Assembly: GCF_902686445.1 (NCBI RefSeq)
Contig: NC_062219.1
Location: forward strand, 144,442,057-144,506,056
Reading direction: 5' to 3'
Source of the DNA: Sciurus carolinensis
Lineage: Eukaryota; Chordata; Mammalia; Rodentia; Sciuridae
DNA length: 64,000 nt
Shown here: piece after piece, positions 22,513 through 63,560 of the stretch
How the letters are laid out: the number at the start of each line of letters is the position of its first letter
Position numbering within the stretch: the stretch's first letter is position 1
Position numbers and translations under genes: made by a program
Notes under the pieces: model-generated
Databases searched by the model: none
What the model was told of the DNA's origin: nothing
Seen by the model: only the letters and a program-made list of their open reading frames with translations

Positions 22513-23479
22513 TGGAAAGAGGGATGTTCACGGCCTACAGGAGTCTGGAGAACGAGTCTGGAGAACCAGCCAAGCAACCTGAGGAGTCCCAGTTCCCACT
22601 TTAGCTGGATGGGTCAGGGGCTGTACACTGAGTATGCAATTTTTGTACATGTGGTACCATCATGCACTTGGTAGGTTTGTTGCTGGGCTCCTCCAGGTTA
22701 ACTTTATGCATTTTCCGAGTGCTAGCAATGGTGGAAGTCAACACACTCAGGAAGTCTAAATGTTTTTGATTTGTAGTTTCTATCTAACAAAAGACCAGAG
22801 ATTTTAGATCTTTTTTTTTTAACTTAATTTTTTGTACCAGCAGCTTTGTTCTTGCGTGTGTGTGTGTTTTTTTTTTCATATGATTTTGTCATTTTTAAAC
22901 TGGAAATTGCTTGGGAATTGGAGAGATGAGAGGAGAATTACAAATATCAAATATAAGTGAGACTTATTCAGTTCGATGGAGTATTTGCTGAACATCTCCC
23001 ATTAGAAGTGAAACGACATTAGAAGTGAAACGATTAGCAAGACCTGGCCCTCGCCCGGCAGTTCACGGAATGATTGGGACCACCACGGTGTACACATAGT
23101 GCGGAAGCTGAGTGAGTAGTAGACATTTGTGCAGGGTTCAGAGAAGGCAATTAGAGCTGGCACAGCAGCAACGGCTGGATGGTGCTTGGACTTTGCCTGG
23201 GTGGGAACTTTTGAGGAACAACTTGGGGAGTGTGCATCAGCAGAGGGCACGGCGCAGACGCGTGGCACGTGTGAAGAGGTGATTTGTTGGGAGAATGATC
23301 ATTTGACATTGCATAACAGGTGGGAGAAGATCACGGATCACGACAGCCTTGTGTGCATCCAAAATACATTCGGGTGGGGGGACAGGCACAGAGGCCTTCC
23401 ATGAGTGACGGTGGTCCTGCCTACGACAGGCTCGCATTGCTCCTTTGCGGTGCGACAGCCTCCGTTGCGGGTCAGTTAC
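22513..23479. other. SIRT5-NOL7 intergenic sequence
   Basis: No gene seen. Contains a T-rich/GT simple stretch at about 22809-22878 and a tandem 15-base duplication (ATTAGAAGTGAAACG) at about 23002-23031. The rest is unrecognised. Confidence 0.4.
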
Positions 23480-24045
23480 AGGCGGGCCAGACCAGGGTCC
23501 AGCACTCACCAAGCTTCTGTTCTCGTGGGGCGGGAGTCGGCGCGCGCCCAGGTCGCCAGGTATGCGTCTGGTGCTGAGGGCTTGGCTCAGCCAGGCTGTC
23601 CCTGGCCGCTGACAGCAGTGGTGAGGGCATCGGCGTCTCCGCTGCAGCGCACTTCCAGGTGGAAGTTGCGGGGCACTTGGAGCCGAACCCACAAATACCA
23701 ATGAACCGTAAGGACCCAACCGAACCCGGTGCTAAAAAAGACGGCGGCACAGCGACTATCGCCTGGGCACCGGACGGCGGACGTTCCCGCGGCGGAGGGT
23801 GGTAGCCCGGCGTCCCCGGAGGTCGCACGCCCAGCCAGCCTGTCTCAAAAAGACGCGCCTTGCAGGGCTGGGCCACGCCCCATGGGAGCAGGCCACGCCC
23901 CTCATCTTGCGCACGCGCCTCTGGGCCCCGGGGCCTCCCAACCTGCAGGGGGCGATAAAAGGCCGTGTCGCTCGCTCTCCCACGGCGCGCTCAGCGGGCG
24001 GCTGTTTCCGGGTCAGAGGTCAGAGCGATCGGCGCGGCGTGAACC

Positions 24046-24302
24046 ATGGTGCAGCTCCGGCCGCGCGCTTCCCGCACCCCCGCGTCCGCGGAGGCGATGG
24101 TGGACGAGGGCCAGCCCGCCTCGGAGGAGGTGGAGCACGGCCTGCTGCTCGGGCAGCCCAGCAGCGGCGCGGCCGCCGAGCCGCTCGAGGATGAGGACGG
24201 GGAGGATGAGCTTGACGACGAGGCCCCCGAGGAGCTGACCTTCGCCAGCGCCCAGGCAGAAGCGAGAGAAGAGGAGCGGCGGGTGCGCGAGACCGTGCGC
24301 AG
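24046..24302 (+). CDS. NOL7: NOL7 exon 1
   Basis: Encodes residues 1-85 plus two bases, beginning [14 protein letters not shown]. It covers the acidic region and ends in the [12 protein letters not shown] helix. The donor AG|GTTCGG is weak at positions +3 to +6. Confidence 0.94.
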
Positions 24303-27300
24303 GTTCGGAGCCCGCGGCCCGGCCGGGAGCACTGCGGCTTCCGACGCCTCGGCCCTCGCGGCTGACCTGTCTTCCTTCCTCCCAGGGAGAAGACGCTGCT
24401 GAAGGAGAAGAGGAAGCGGCGCGAGGAGCTGTTCATCGAGCAAAAGGTGGGAGGGCCGGGGGGCGCCCCGGTCTAGAAACGGCCTGCCGGGCGGGAACGC
24501 CCACGCTTGATGCTCTCGGGGCTGCAAGATGCTGTGGTGGGGAGACGCCTGCAGCCTTCACTGCCCACCTCGAACGTGGACGTGGGACCTTGTGAACTCC
24601 AAGTGACGGGGTAGGGTCCCAGCACCGACCTGGCTGGCCGCGACACCCTGATGGCTTAGTGTCGCTTGGTTCTCCCCTGTCGGAATCTAGGTGCTGTGAG
24701 TTCACAGGGCCAGTTGTGGAGGAAGGCGTTCAGACGCAGAGGAGGACTGCTTTGCTGTCCTCCAGATGGCCATGCCTGAAGCCCGTTCAGTTCATTAGTG
24801 ACTGAGGGTGGGGAATGCTGCGGACACCCCTTCAGGTTCTCACTGTTTTGTAAGCCGTCTGCCCCCAGTTAGAGACGCCGGGGGCAGGGTTTAACCAGGC
24901 ATGTTTTTACGCACATTACTTATTTTTCAATGTCTTTATTCTAAAAGAAAAGAAAACTTCTTCCAGATACTATTCTACAACAGTTAACTACAGCTCCACA
25001 AACTGAGTAAGTAACTGGATCTTATACTACTTGTTTACATATAACCATCTCAATTACAGACTGGGACATTTATTTGAATCCATGTAACTGAAGGAATTAT
25101 GGAAATATACCACTTCTTAGACTTGTTTTTGTTTATTCCATAGGAAACGAACTAGCTTCTGAGTTCCTAATCCCAGTGTGTTCATTAAATAAAATGTGTT
25201 GAGCATCTTTCGCAGTTGGGGCAGGATAGAGGGTGTTAAATACAAGTGTTTTAATGTTTAGCATCTAGTGGAGTAGAAGAGAGTTACCCAGCAAGCTCCT
25301 AAAACCCAGCTTTCTCACTCTTACCTTACCTGCCACTGTTCTTCCTCTTTTCCATTTCATTTAGTGACTTTGCCATCCACTGAAAGTTAAAAGCCAGAAG
25401 TTGTCATCTTCCTTTATCTCATGTACTAAAAACCTGCTGAATTTAGATTTCTAAACATTTGGGTTTATCATCCCTCTTGGCTGTCCATAACTGCACCAAG
25501 TTCATAAGTTTAGTTCTCTTTTATGTGGGCCAATAGTTTTAAAATTTTTATTAAAAGGAATTTTTCCAGAATTATTCAGATCTTGAATGCTTTTAGTGTA
25601 CATGCAGCTCTGTTGTGAATTTTCTTTGATCATTTCAACCAGCTTCAAGTGTCCCCAGCTTTCAACGTTCCCCTTTGTGGCCTTTTTTTTGCAAATGCTT
25701 CTGTGTTGCACTCTGTATGCTCATATTGTGTTTTGTCAGTTGTCATTGGTCTGGAGGCTGATCCTGTTCTCTAGTGCCTAACTGTTGAGTTAATCCTTTG
25801 CAAGTATGAGAAAGATCTACCTTTAACTTCATGTTTTGAATACTGTATTATGTAACCCATTCATGTTTCACTTTAACTCTATTCAGGACACCATTCTGCT
25901 TTTGAGGCCTAGTAATATGCTTTCATATTTAAGAAGATATTCTGATCCTCACAATACCAGATCATCCATTGAGAATTGATAATAGTGCATTGGGGAAAGA
26001 CTTGCTTTCCAAAACTATGAGAGATCCTAAGTAAAAACTGAGGATGGTGATAATGAAAAAGGGGTTGGGGGGCTTACATAAAGCCAGCAACTGTGTAACA
26101 TGTTTCAAGTACTTTGCTATCTGCCGTTGCATTCATCTTTTTTCCCCCCTTAGCATAAAGAAATCACCGGGAAAATTGGCAGAAGGTATGAATTGTTCTC
26201 ATTTAAGAACTTCTAGGGGGCTGGGGAGATAGCTCAGTTGGTAGAGTGCTTGCCTTGTAAGCACAAGGCCCTGGGTTCGATCCCCAGCACCCAAAAAAAA
26301 AAAAAAGAATTTCTCATGTGTCAAGTGCATATATATTTTTAGTTCCGTGTTACTGGCCCTTGTGTTTAGCATGGGTGTAGTTCTAGCCAAGGTTAGCTTG
26401 AGCCTGTTTACTCTGCTTCTTATAAATAAAACCTGTCTGTACCCAGATAAGTCTGTAGTAGATACTTACAAGTAAGCTTCAGAAGATGTATTTTTTAAAT
26501 ATAAATACTAATTAGAACTCAATTTTTCAGTTAATTTGCAAAAGAAAAATGAAGGGTGTGAAAAAGGAAGTGACTCCAAGAAAGTTAAAGGACAAAAAGT
26601 ACAGTCTGCCAGGTAACCTCCCCTGTCCCCATATAAAGGTAACATTTTGATAAAAGTGTTAGCTTGGCTTATGTGGGAAAATATTTTAATTAGTAGCATT
26701 TTCAGATTGGAACCTTTGCAGAAAAAATGAATTTTGATTATTATATAAAAAGCACACATTTACTGCTATGCTAAACTGTGCATGTTTCTTACAAAATAAC
26801 CCTATACTTTACTTGTATTATCTGTGTATATACACAATTAGAATTACAATTTTTGAAATTAGTATTTGGGATGACAAAAATAATTCCTTTGAAAGTAAGC
26901 CAAGTAGAGGCGGGGTCTGTGGGTAGCTCGGTGGGAAAGCCTCCGCCTGGCACACAGAGGCTCAGAGTTTGATCCCCAGCACAAAAAAATAAGTTGTATA
27001 TGAAAGTAAGCATTTTTGACCTTTTGTGTTGATCAGCCAGAACAAAAGCTATATAGCCCTAAGGCTAAAGGACCAAGATCTGAGAGATTCAAGGCAACAA
27101 GCAGCCAAAGCCTTTATACATAATTCTCTATATGGCCCAGGAACCAACAGAACTACTGGTAATTTGCTTATGGACTATTTTGCTCATTTTTTTAACTGCA
27201 AAGCAAACGAAGAAATGACAAATGATTCTCTTTCTTAGTGAATAAGTTTCTGTCTCTTGACAACAAGAGGTTACCAGTGAAAAAGGCTGCAGCCCAGTTT

Positions 27301-27590
27301 TTGAATCATGCTTGGGGTAAGATTCAGCCCTATTTTCAACTCTGATACTTTTGTTGACTGTTCTTGGGAGGACAATAGTTTGTAATTATAATTGAACAGA
27401 TCTAGTTTTAGTATTCCATTCACATGAACCAGAGAATCTTCAAAAGAATATCTTCAATTTTGTTTCTTGGGAATTTTAATATTCTTACTACATAAACCTT
27501 TCTATTCTAGGAACCCAGAAAAAACAAAACGCAAAGAGATTTAAACGACGGTGGATGGTCAGAAAGATGAAAACTAATAAATCAAAGTAA
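24046..27590 (+). CDS. NOL7: NOL7, nucleolar protein 7 (8 exons)
   Basis: Small nucleolar protein linked to early ribosomal RNA processing and small-subunit assembly. Exons 24046-24302, 24386-24446, 24948-25006, 26154-26185, 26531-26612, 27037-27158, 27239-27316 and 27511-27590 join to 771 nt, giving 256 residues plus TAA; human NOL7 is 257. The protein has an acidic N-terminal half (Glu/Asp-rich at about 45-75), a basic helical segment ([10 protein letters not shown], about 92-101) and a conserved basic C-terminal region (NUC129-type) with [28 protein letters not shown] and [13 protein letters not shown]. The basic runs fit nucleolar targeting. The start context AACCATGG is strong. The C-terminus ends KTNKSK, slightly different from the human end. 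All junctions are GT-AG and in phase. Confidence 0.96.
24386..24446 (+). CDS. NOL7: NOL7 exon 2
   Basis: Encodes residues 86-106 ([20 protein letters not shown]), a charged helix. The acceptor is CCTTCCTCCCAG and the donor is AAG|GTGGGA. Only 83 bases of intron separate it from exon 1. Confidence 0.94.
24447..24947. other. NOL7: NOL7 intron 2
   Basis: GC-rich at the start, then decreasing. No repeat or further exon recognised. Confidence 0.4.
24948..25006 (+). CDS. NOL7: NOL7 exon 3
   Basis: Encodes residues 107-125 plus two bases ([19 protein letters not shown]). The acceptor is TTTATTCTAAAAG and the donor is GA|GTAAGT. Confidence 0.92.
25007..26153. other. NOL7: NOL7 intron 3
   Basis: AT-rich intron, unusually free of recognised SINEs. 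No exon seen. Confidence 0.4.
26154..26185 (+). CDS. NOL7: NOL7 exon 4 (32 nt)
   Basis: Very short exon completing Asp126 and encoding [10 protein letters not shown]. It has a strong pyrimidine tract and TTAG acceptor, with donor G|GTATGA. It matches the IKKSPGK segment of known NOL7. A young ID SINE begins only about 32 bases downstream. Confidence 0.9.
26217..26303 (+). mobile_element. Young ID SINE in NOL7 intron 4
   Basis: GGGGGCTGGGGAGATAGCTC with an intact A-box (TAGCTCAGTTGG) and B-box (GGTTCGATCC), ending CAGCACCC and a poly-A tail. Imperfect direct repeats AAGAACTTCT and AAGAATTTCT flank it. Little divergence suggests recent insertion. Confidence 0.9.
26531..26612 (+). CDS. NOL7: NOL7 exon 5
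   Basis: Encodes residues 137-163 plus two bases, a Lys-rich low-complexity stretch ([19 protein letters not shown]). The acceptor is AATTTTTCAG and the donor is AG|GTAACC. Confidence 0.92.
26907..26993 (+). mobile_element. ID SINE in NOL7 intron 5
   Basis: GGTAGCTCGGTGGGAAAGCC and GAGTTTGATCCCCAGCAC, followed by an A run. Confidence 0.8.
27037..27158 (+). CDS. NOL7: NOL7 exon 6
   Basis: Encodes residues 164-204 plus one base, including [18 protein letters not shown] and [10 protein letters not shown], the most conserved part of the protein. The acceptor is TTGATCAG and the donor is G|GTAATT. Confidence 0.94.
27239..27316 (+). CDS. NOL7: NOL7 exon 7
   Basis: Encodes residues 205-230 plus one base ([20 protein letters not shown]...). 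The acceptor is CTCTTTCTTAG and the donor is G|GTAAGA. Only 80 bases of intron separate it from exon 6. Confidence 0.94.
27511..27590 (+). CDS. NOL7: NOL7 exon 8 (terminal)
   Basis: Completes Gly231 and encodes the strongly basic C-terminus with [13 protein letters not shown], ending KTNKSK and TAA. The acceptor is TCTATTCTAG. Confidence 0.95.
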
Positions 27591-27596
27591 AAGCCA

Positions 27597-27602
27597 AATA
27601 AA
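27597..27602 (+). promoter_or_regulatory. NOL7: NOL7 polyadenylation signal AATAAA
   Basis: Canonical hexamer only 7 nt after the stop codon, with TGTGTATGT downstream. It implies an unusually short 3' UTR of roughly 30-40 nt. Confidence 0.7.
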
Positions 27603-27624
27603 GAATCTGGTACTGTGTATGTAA

Positions 27625-28449
27625 CTTAGGATTCATTTCTCTTATAAAAAAATTAATCATTCATAAAGAATTTTAAAGTGCCATCATAAAAACCATGTGT
27701 ATTTTTCTGCAGAAATATTTAGCTATATTTCATCTTTCTAGAGTATGAGGATGCCTTCTCATCTTTGAAAGTCCTGAGAGAAAGTGTGGTTTTAAAAAAT
27801 GTTTTCTTTGTTTTCTTAAATCCAAGCAACTGAACACAGGCAATGCCCACTTCAGTAAAGGCACCTCTTCCACCCCTTCCACCCGCCACAGGCTGGGTGC
27901 GTGGCAGGGTTGGCAGGGAGAGAGGGAGTGTTGGACCCATGGGGAGGCCTTTTCAAGCACCGCTCCCAGGTGTTCTGGTGCTATCGATGAGATTGGTTTT
28001 ACAGAATACTGCTTTGCAATAATTCCTCAGGGAGTGAGAGAAGTAATTTTAAGAGTGTAAAATCTAAGCAGTCATCTATTCTTAGAGAAGATTCAGCCTG
28101 TGTATAGATAGTCAGCTGACACCTTTGCCATACCAAAGGATCAGGGTAATCTGTTGAACGGCTTTTTAAAACATACTTTTAACTAGTTTTGGGGTTTAAC
28201 TGGCAAGTCTCACATGCCATGCTGTGATTATGAAAACAATGAGGCTTCATTTCCTACTGTCTTTCTGCCATGTGCAACATAAGGTTTAATGCTAATCCAG
28301 GGCGGCCAGTAAAGAAGGCAGTCTTGGGGGCAGAACTCAGAAGCAATTAAAACATCAACTGCCCTAATTCTACACTAACCTATAAGAAGTATACACATAC
28401 CTGTACATAAACTCAATTGACACTGCAGTATCTGTAGAAGTAAATTTTT
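27625..28449. other. NOL7-RANBP9 convergent intergenic gap
   Basis: About 0.8 kb between the predicted ends of two genes read toward each other. No coding exon is seen, and no interspersed repeat is recognised with confidence. Confidence 0.5.
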
Positions 28450-29289
28450 AATGGCTGGTTAATTATATCACTACATTTTTATTGCAATATAGTACTCATT
28501 TAAGCACTTAAAAATGGAAGGTGTACAAAGATTAAATTAAGACACAGTAAATTGACTAAATATTTGGTTTTTATATAAATAAAGGTCATAACCACACTGT
28601 TGACATGTAATACTGTTATAATACAACAGTTAAACTTGTGAGTCTACAACAGAAGTCATCTGTAATTAAACAGGAAACAAAGTTGAAAAGACCATGTTAA
28701 AACAAAACTACTGGGACTAACAGGTCGGGATTGTAAGTAGCAACGAACATATTCACTCAGCTCCTGAGCATTTCAAGTTTTACAGTACACGTTAAAAATG
28801 ATTCCTTCCATCAACACTATAGATTCAAACTGTCGATGTTTATGCATTTTGCAAGTTACACTGATTGAATGCTTATATGGGAGCGGGGGTCGGAACATCT
28901 CCCAATTTGAAGTTTACATCACCCACATGCTAACACAAACACAACTTGTTCCATTTCCTCTCCCCATCTCCTCCCCACAAAGAAGGCAGGACTTTTTGGT
29001 TTGTTTTAGGTAATTGTTTTAAAGGATTTCTGATGATCAATTTGAATGTCTGAAATTCAGTAATATTTAACTCTTAGACAACTAAGAGGTTAAAGATGGA
29101 AAATAATTTCTCCTAACACTAAGTTAGAAAATCATTTGCATCATGCTGTAAACTAGGAAGCAATGTAAAGCGACAAAAACCTGTCCCCAGTACATAATTA
29201 AAAAAATCTAAATTTCAAATCAGCCGAGCTGGTCTACTTCCTTGTTGACTATATGCCACAATGTAAGTGTGAGCTCTTGAAATGCATAG
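28450..29289 (-). other. RANBP9: RANBP9 3' UTR (predicted)
   Basis: Runs from the RANBP9 stop at 29290 to just past a minus-strand AATAAA at 28478-28483. The stretch is AT-rich with no recognised SINE, as expected of a retained UTR. The end point is an inference; distal sites are possible. Confidence 0.5.
28478..28483 (-). promoter_or_regulatory. RANBP9: Candidate RANBP9 polyadenylation signal
   Basis: TTTATT on the plus strand, i.e. AATAAA in the RANBP9 sense, about 810 nt after the stop. An ATTAAA variant follows at 28446-28451. Confidence 0.4.
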
Positions 29290-60173
<30,884 letters not shown>

Positions 60174-60205
60174 CTAAAAAAAAAAAGAAAGAAAGAAAGA
60201 AAAGG
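60174..60205. repeat. A-rich / (AAAG)n repeat
   Basis: Poly-A followed by AAAG units. Read on the minus strand it forms the pyrimidine tract directly upstream of the RANBP9 microexon. Confidence 0.85.
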
Positions 60206-60668
60206 TAGCATTAGAAGTTATTTTTCAAAGGCAGATTATACTGACAAGTTAAATTTCTAAATACAAAGAAGAAGAAAATGGCAAAGGAAGAAAAGGAAAA
60301 AATTTAAAGCCCAAATATAAAACAATAGTACTAATTTTTCTCGATTACACTGACATGAGTGCAGGTAAAGGCTGTCCCACTTAAGATCGCTGGCCTTGTT
60401 GGCTGCACACAAATTTTATTCTGGGGTGTCGCCATTACCTTCAGATTTTTTTAATGGTCTTACATATATCTTCAAGTTTAAACTAGGAACAATTGTGAAA
60501 AGCGGTTGCAAAATAGTCACACTTGAGTTTTTAACCCCACACTGGGTTATCCAATCCTATCACTTACTCTCTATCTAGATTTAGCTTTGAAATAACTATA
60601 GGTGGAAGGAAAAGGAGAGATTTTCTGTTAGAAAAGGTGAAAAAGGGCAAAGTATGATACTTGTATCT

Positions 60669-60763
60669 TTTTTTTTTTTTTTTTTTTGCGGTGCTGGGGA
60701 TTGAACCCAGGGCCCTGTGCTTGCAAGACAAGCACTCTACCAACTGAGCTATTTTCCCAGCCC
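60669..60763 (-). mobile_element. Young ID SINE
   Basis: Poly-T, then CGGTGCTGGGGATTGAACCC and ACTCTACCAACTGAGCTATT. Near-identical flanks GATACTTGTATCT and GATACCTGTATCT mark a target duplication. Confidence 0.9.
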
Positions 60764-60807
60764 TGATACCTGTATCTTAAAAGATGTACTAAAAAAAAAA
60801 AAAAGTT

Positions 60808-61022
60808 TTGGCCAGGAACATTGGCACACACCTATAATCCCAGTGACTGGAGCAACTGAGGCAAAAGGATCACAAGTTAAGGCTGGCTTAGGCAACTTAG
60901 AGAGGCCTGGTCTCACAATAAAGGACTAGGCATGTAACTTAGTAGTAAAGCATCCCTGGGGTTCTATCCTCAGTACCCAAAAAAGCCAAACAAATGAACA
61001 AAAAAAAAAAAAAAAAAAAAAC
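60808..61022 (+). mobile_element. B1-dID composite SINE
   Basis: GGCCAGGAACATTGGCACAC (B1), GGACTAGGCATGTAACTTAG and a CAGTACCC end (ID), then a long poly-A. Confidence 0.8.
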
Positions 61023-61528
61023 TACTTATATAAAAGTATATTCTTGAATACTTTTAATGATTCTGAGGGAAAAAAATGAATTCTTCTACAAAGGATAAAG
61101 ATTTACATGATTGAGAGTTGCTCTTGAATGCGCCTCTGACAGTCATTTCAACACAGCCAGGTTCCAAACACAACTTGAGCAATGGCAGTGTCACTGGAAT
61201 AAGTCTGGTGGCACCCCAAAGTGACAACAATCTACTTTCAAAGTGTTCAAATATATTACTTAGCTGAAAATAAGATGATAAATAAATCAAGTTATCTCTG
61301 TAGTACCTCAATGATATGTTTAAAAGATTAAGTTCTAGACTAACAGGAGTGTCTTTCAGTTCATTTCGTCTGTCATTCTAAACACACATTGAAACAAACA
61401 GAACAGCAAGAGCAGACCTATAGTCTTGACTACCATCTAAAAATTACTGATGAATTACTAAGGCTCAACAATTGTACCGTTCTACCAGAAAACACAAGTT
61501 AAAAGACACACTGAATATAAATACACAA

Positions 61529-61857
61529 GTTGAGCATTCCTAATTTGAAAATTCAAAATGCTCCAAATCCAAAACATCTTGAGTATCAGCACGATGCTAC
61601 AAGGGTAAAATTCCACATCTGAAATAATTTGATGGGTCACAGTTCAAACATGTGTGTGCTGAAAATATTGTATAAACTACCTTCAGGCTATGTGTATAAG
61701 GTACACATAAAACATGAATAAATTTCATGTTTGAACTTGAGTCCCATTCCCAGGATATTTCATTATATACAAGTAAATATTCCAAAATCCCAAAGAAAAA
61801 AATCTGAAATCTAAAACAACTGTCCCCAAGCATTTCAGATAAAGGATATTCAACCTG
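61529..61857 (+). mobile_element. Tigger-like DNA transposon, near full length
   Basis: Ends GTTGAGCATTCCTAAT and GATAAAGGATATTCAAC are imperfect inverted repeats. Contains CTTCAGGCTATGTGTATAAG, shared with the split element at 17650-18032. Confidence 0.6.
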
Positions 61858-62202
61858 TATATATCTTAAAAACTAAATGTGCAAAAAAATAATGCTTTGC
61901 AGTTAGTAAAGTTCTATTTTTATGACTTTTAAAAACTAGCAAATTCATGCTGGTTTGTCAGAAAGCAAAGCTGGAGTTTTTTTTGTTTTTCGATTCCATG
62001 CAAAAAATTTTATTACATTTAGTTCCATTTAAAGTATGAACCAAATGTAAAAATTTATTCTGAACTTTTCAGAAAACTTTTTAAAAATACAGAAAGCAAT
62101 AAACAAAATATTGTAACAAAATATGACTATACACTAATTTTTTTTATAATACAGACTAATCAATCATTTTCCTCAAAGATATCTATTTATTATAACAAAC
62201 AT

Positions 62203-62290
62203 GGTCTGTAGGTACAGCTCAGTGGTAGAGCACTTGCCTAGCACAAGAGGCCCTGAGCTCCATCCCCAGCACTACAAAATAACAACAAAC
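62203..62290 (+). mobile_element. ID SINE
   Basis: GGTACAGCTCAGTGGTAGAG, CATCCCCAGCACTAC and an A/C tail. Confidence 0.85.
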
Positions 62291-62589
62291 ACTATCTAGT
62301 TTATACTTTTTCAAGAATCCATTTTGCCAGTAATTACCGATATACTTACATTTTACCAAGAACTCTAGTAGAAAATCTGAAACTGATTCCAGATTAACAT
62401 TTTTGGACATTGCCAAACATTACCATAATCTATGTGGTTCAGTCAATAAAAAGATGTACTTTAGGAGTTGTTAACACTTCAATTTTACACAATTTTCTAT
62501 TATTGCAATTTCCTAATTTGTCAAGAAATGTTCTGAAATGTGATCAACTGATAATAGTTAAATTTAAAAAAAAAAAAAAAAAAAAAAAG

Positions 62590-62826
62590 CAACCAGGCCC
62601 TGCAATGGCACATGCCCCTGTAATTAATCTCAGTGGCTCAGGAAGCTGAGGCAGGAAGATTAAGAGTTCAAAGTCAGCCTCAGCAAAAGCAAGGCACTAA
62701 GCAACTCAGTGAGACCATGTCTCTAAATAAAATATAAAATAGGGCTGGGAATGTGGCTCAGTGGTCAAGTGCCCGTGAGTTTAACCTGGCACATACATAC
62801 GTACATACATCCGTACATACATACAA
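62590..62826 (+). mobile_element. B1-dID composite SINE with ACAT tail
   Basis: Preceded by poly-A. GAAGCTGAGGCAGGAAGATT (B1), GGGCTGGGAATGTGGCTCAG (ID), then (ACAT)n microsatellite at about 62792-62825. Confidence 0.85.
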
Positions 62827-63065
62827 AAATAAAATAAAAACTGAAATTAAATTAACATATATACTGAACTGCTCCTCCCTTATTTTCTCAAATAAAAACT
62901 TTTCCATTTCTCCTTATATAGTAAGCAAGTATTTATTCTGAAAAACTTGCATGAGATAGAAACTAAAGGTATAGCAGCTTTTGGGGAGAAATTACCCCCT
63001 CTGGGAATTACAAGGGAATAGAAACGGAATAGCATTTTATCTTCTAGATGCTAAGACCTAGACCA

Positions 63066-63276
63066 GAGTTAGGCACAACTTTCCTGTAAAGGGCCAGTCA
63101 ATATTTTCTGCTTTCCAAGCCATATGGTCCCTATCGCCACTACTCAACTCTGCTTCTGTACCAGGAAGGCAGGCCTAGACGACACAGAAACCAATGGGCG
63201 TGGACACGTTCCAATGCATCTTCATTTTTAAAACATGCCCGAGGGTACTCTAGCCATAGCTTGTAGAGAATCCCTG
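63066..63276 (-). mobile_element. hAT-type MER element, copy C
   Basis: CTTTCCTGTAAAGGGCCAG, CCACTACTCAACTCTGCTTC and CAATGGGCGTGGACACG, the reverse orientation of copies A and B. Ends near TCCCTG. Confidence 0.6.
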
Positions 63277-63384
63277 TTCTAGAGGAATCATTTCTGCTCA
63301 CCAATATCATCACTGTATCCCTGGCACCTAGCCCAGAGCCTGGCAAACGAAGATAGTAAAAACAGTGAGTACTTACCATGTCCC

Positions 63385-63560
63385 ATGCAAGGACCTTAAG
63401 AACTTTTCATGTGCCATTTCAGTTTATCTATCCTTAATGTGGTACATACTATAGACACTCTATTTTATAAACTTAAGATATCTGAGGCAAAGGATATTAA
63501 ATAACTTGCATAAGGTACAGAGCATTGGCCAGGAGTCAAACTCAGTCAACTGTGATTAAA
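63385..63560 (-). mobile_element. MIR SINE, degraded
   Basis: ATGTGCCATTTCAGTTTATC, TCTGAGGCAAAGGATATTAA and TAACTTGCATAAGGTACAGA follow reversed MIR order. Confidence 0.45.

Larger units (their letters stand above)
23480..24480. promoter_or_regulatory. NOL7: NOL7 CpG-island promoter
   Basis: GC content and CpG frequency rise sharply here compared with the AT-rich flanks, and the zone runs through NOL7 exons 1-2. Two direct copies of GGCCACGCCC (KLF/SP-type) lie at 23871-23880 and 23891-23900. A TATA-like GATAAAA is at 23954-23960, and an ETS-like TTTCCGGG is near 24005. The start codon is at 24046, so transcription probably begins around 23985-24000. The first boundary is an estimate. Confidence 0.75.

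Noticed and set aside
24303..24402. Treating the 118-codon NOL7 frame as the real protein
   Set aside because: It reads through intron 1 and loses the conserved C-terminal region. The spliced 256-residue form matches the known protein. Kept only as a retention hypothesis.
23991..24527. Minus-strand frames of 138-178 codons
   Set aside because: Shadows of NOL7 exon 1 in the CpG island; their Ser/Arg/Pro-rich content follows from the complementary acidic codons.
26217..26303. tRNA-Ala-like sequence with good A and B boxes
   Set aside because: Poly-A tail, target duplications and many related copies show it is an ID SINE, not a tRNA gene. The same holds for 60669-60763 and 57990-58085.
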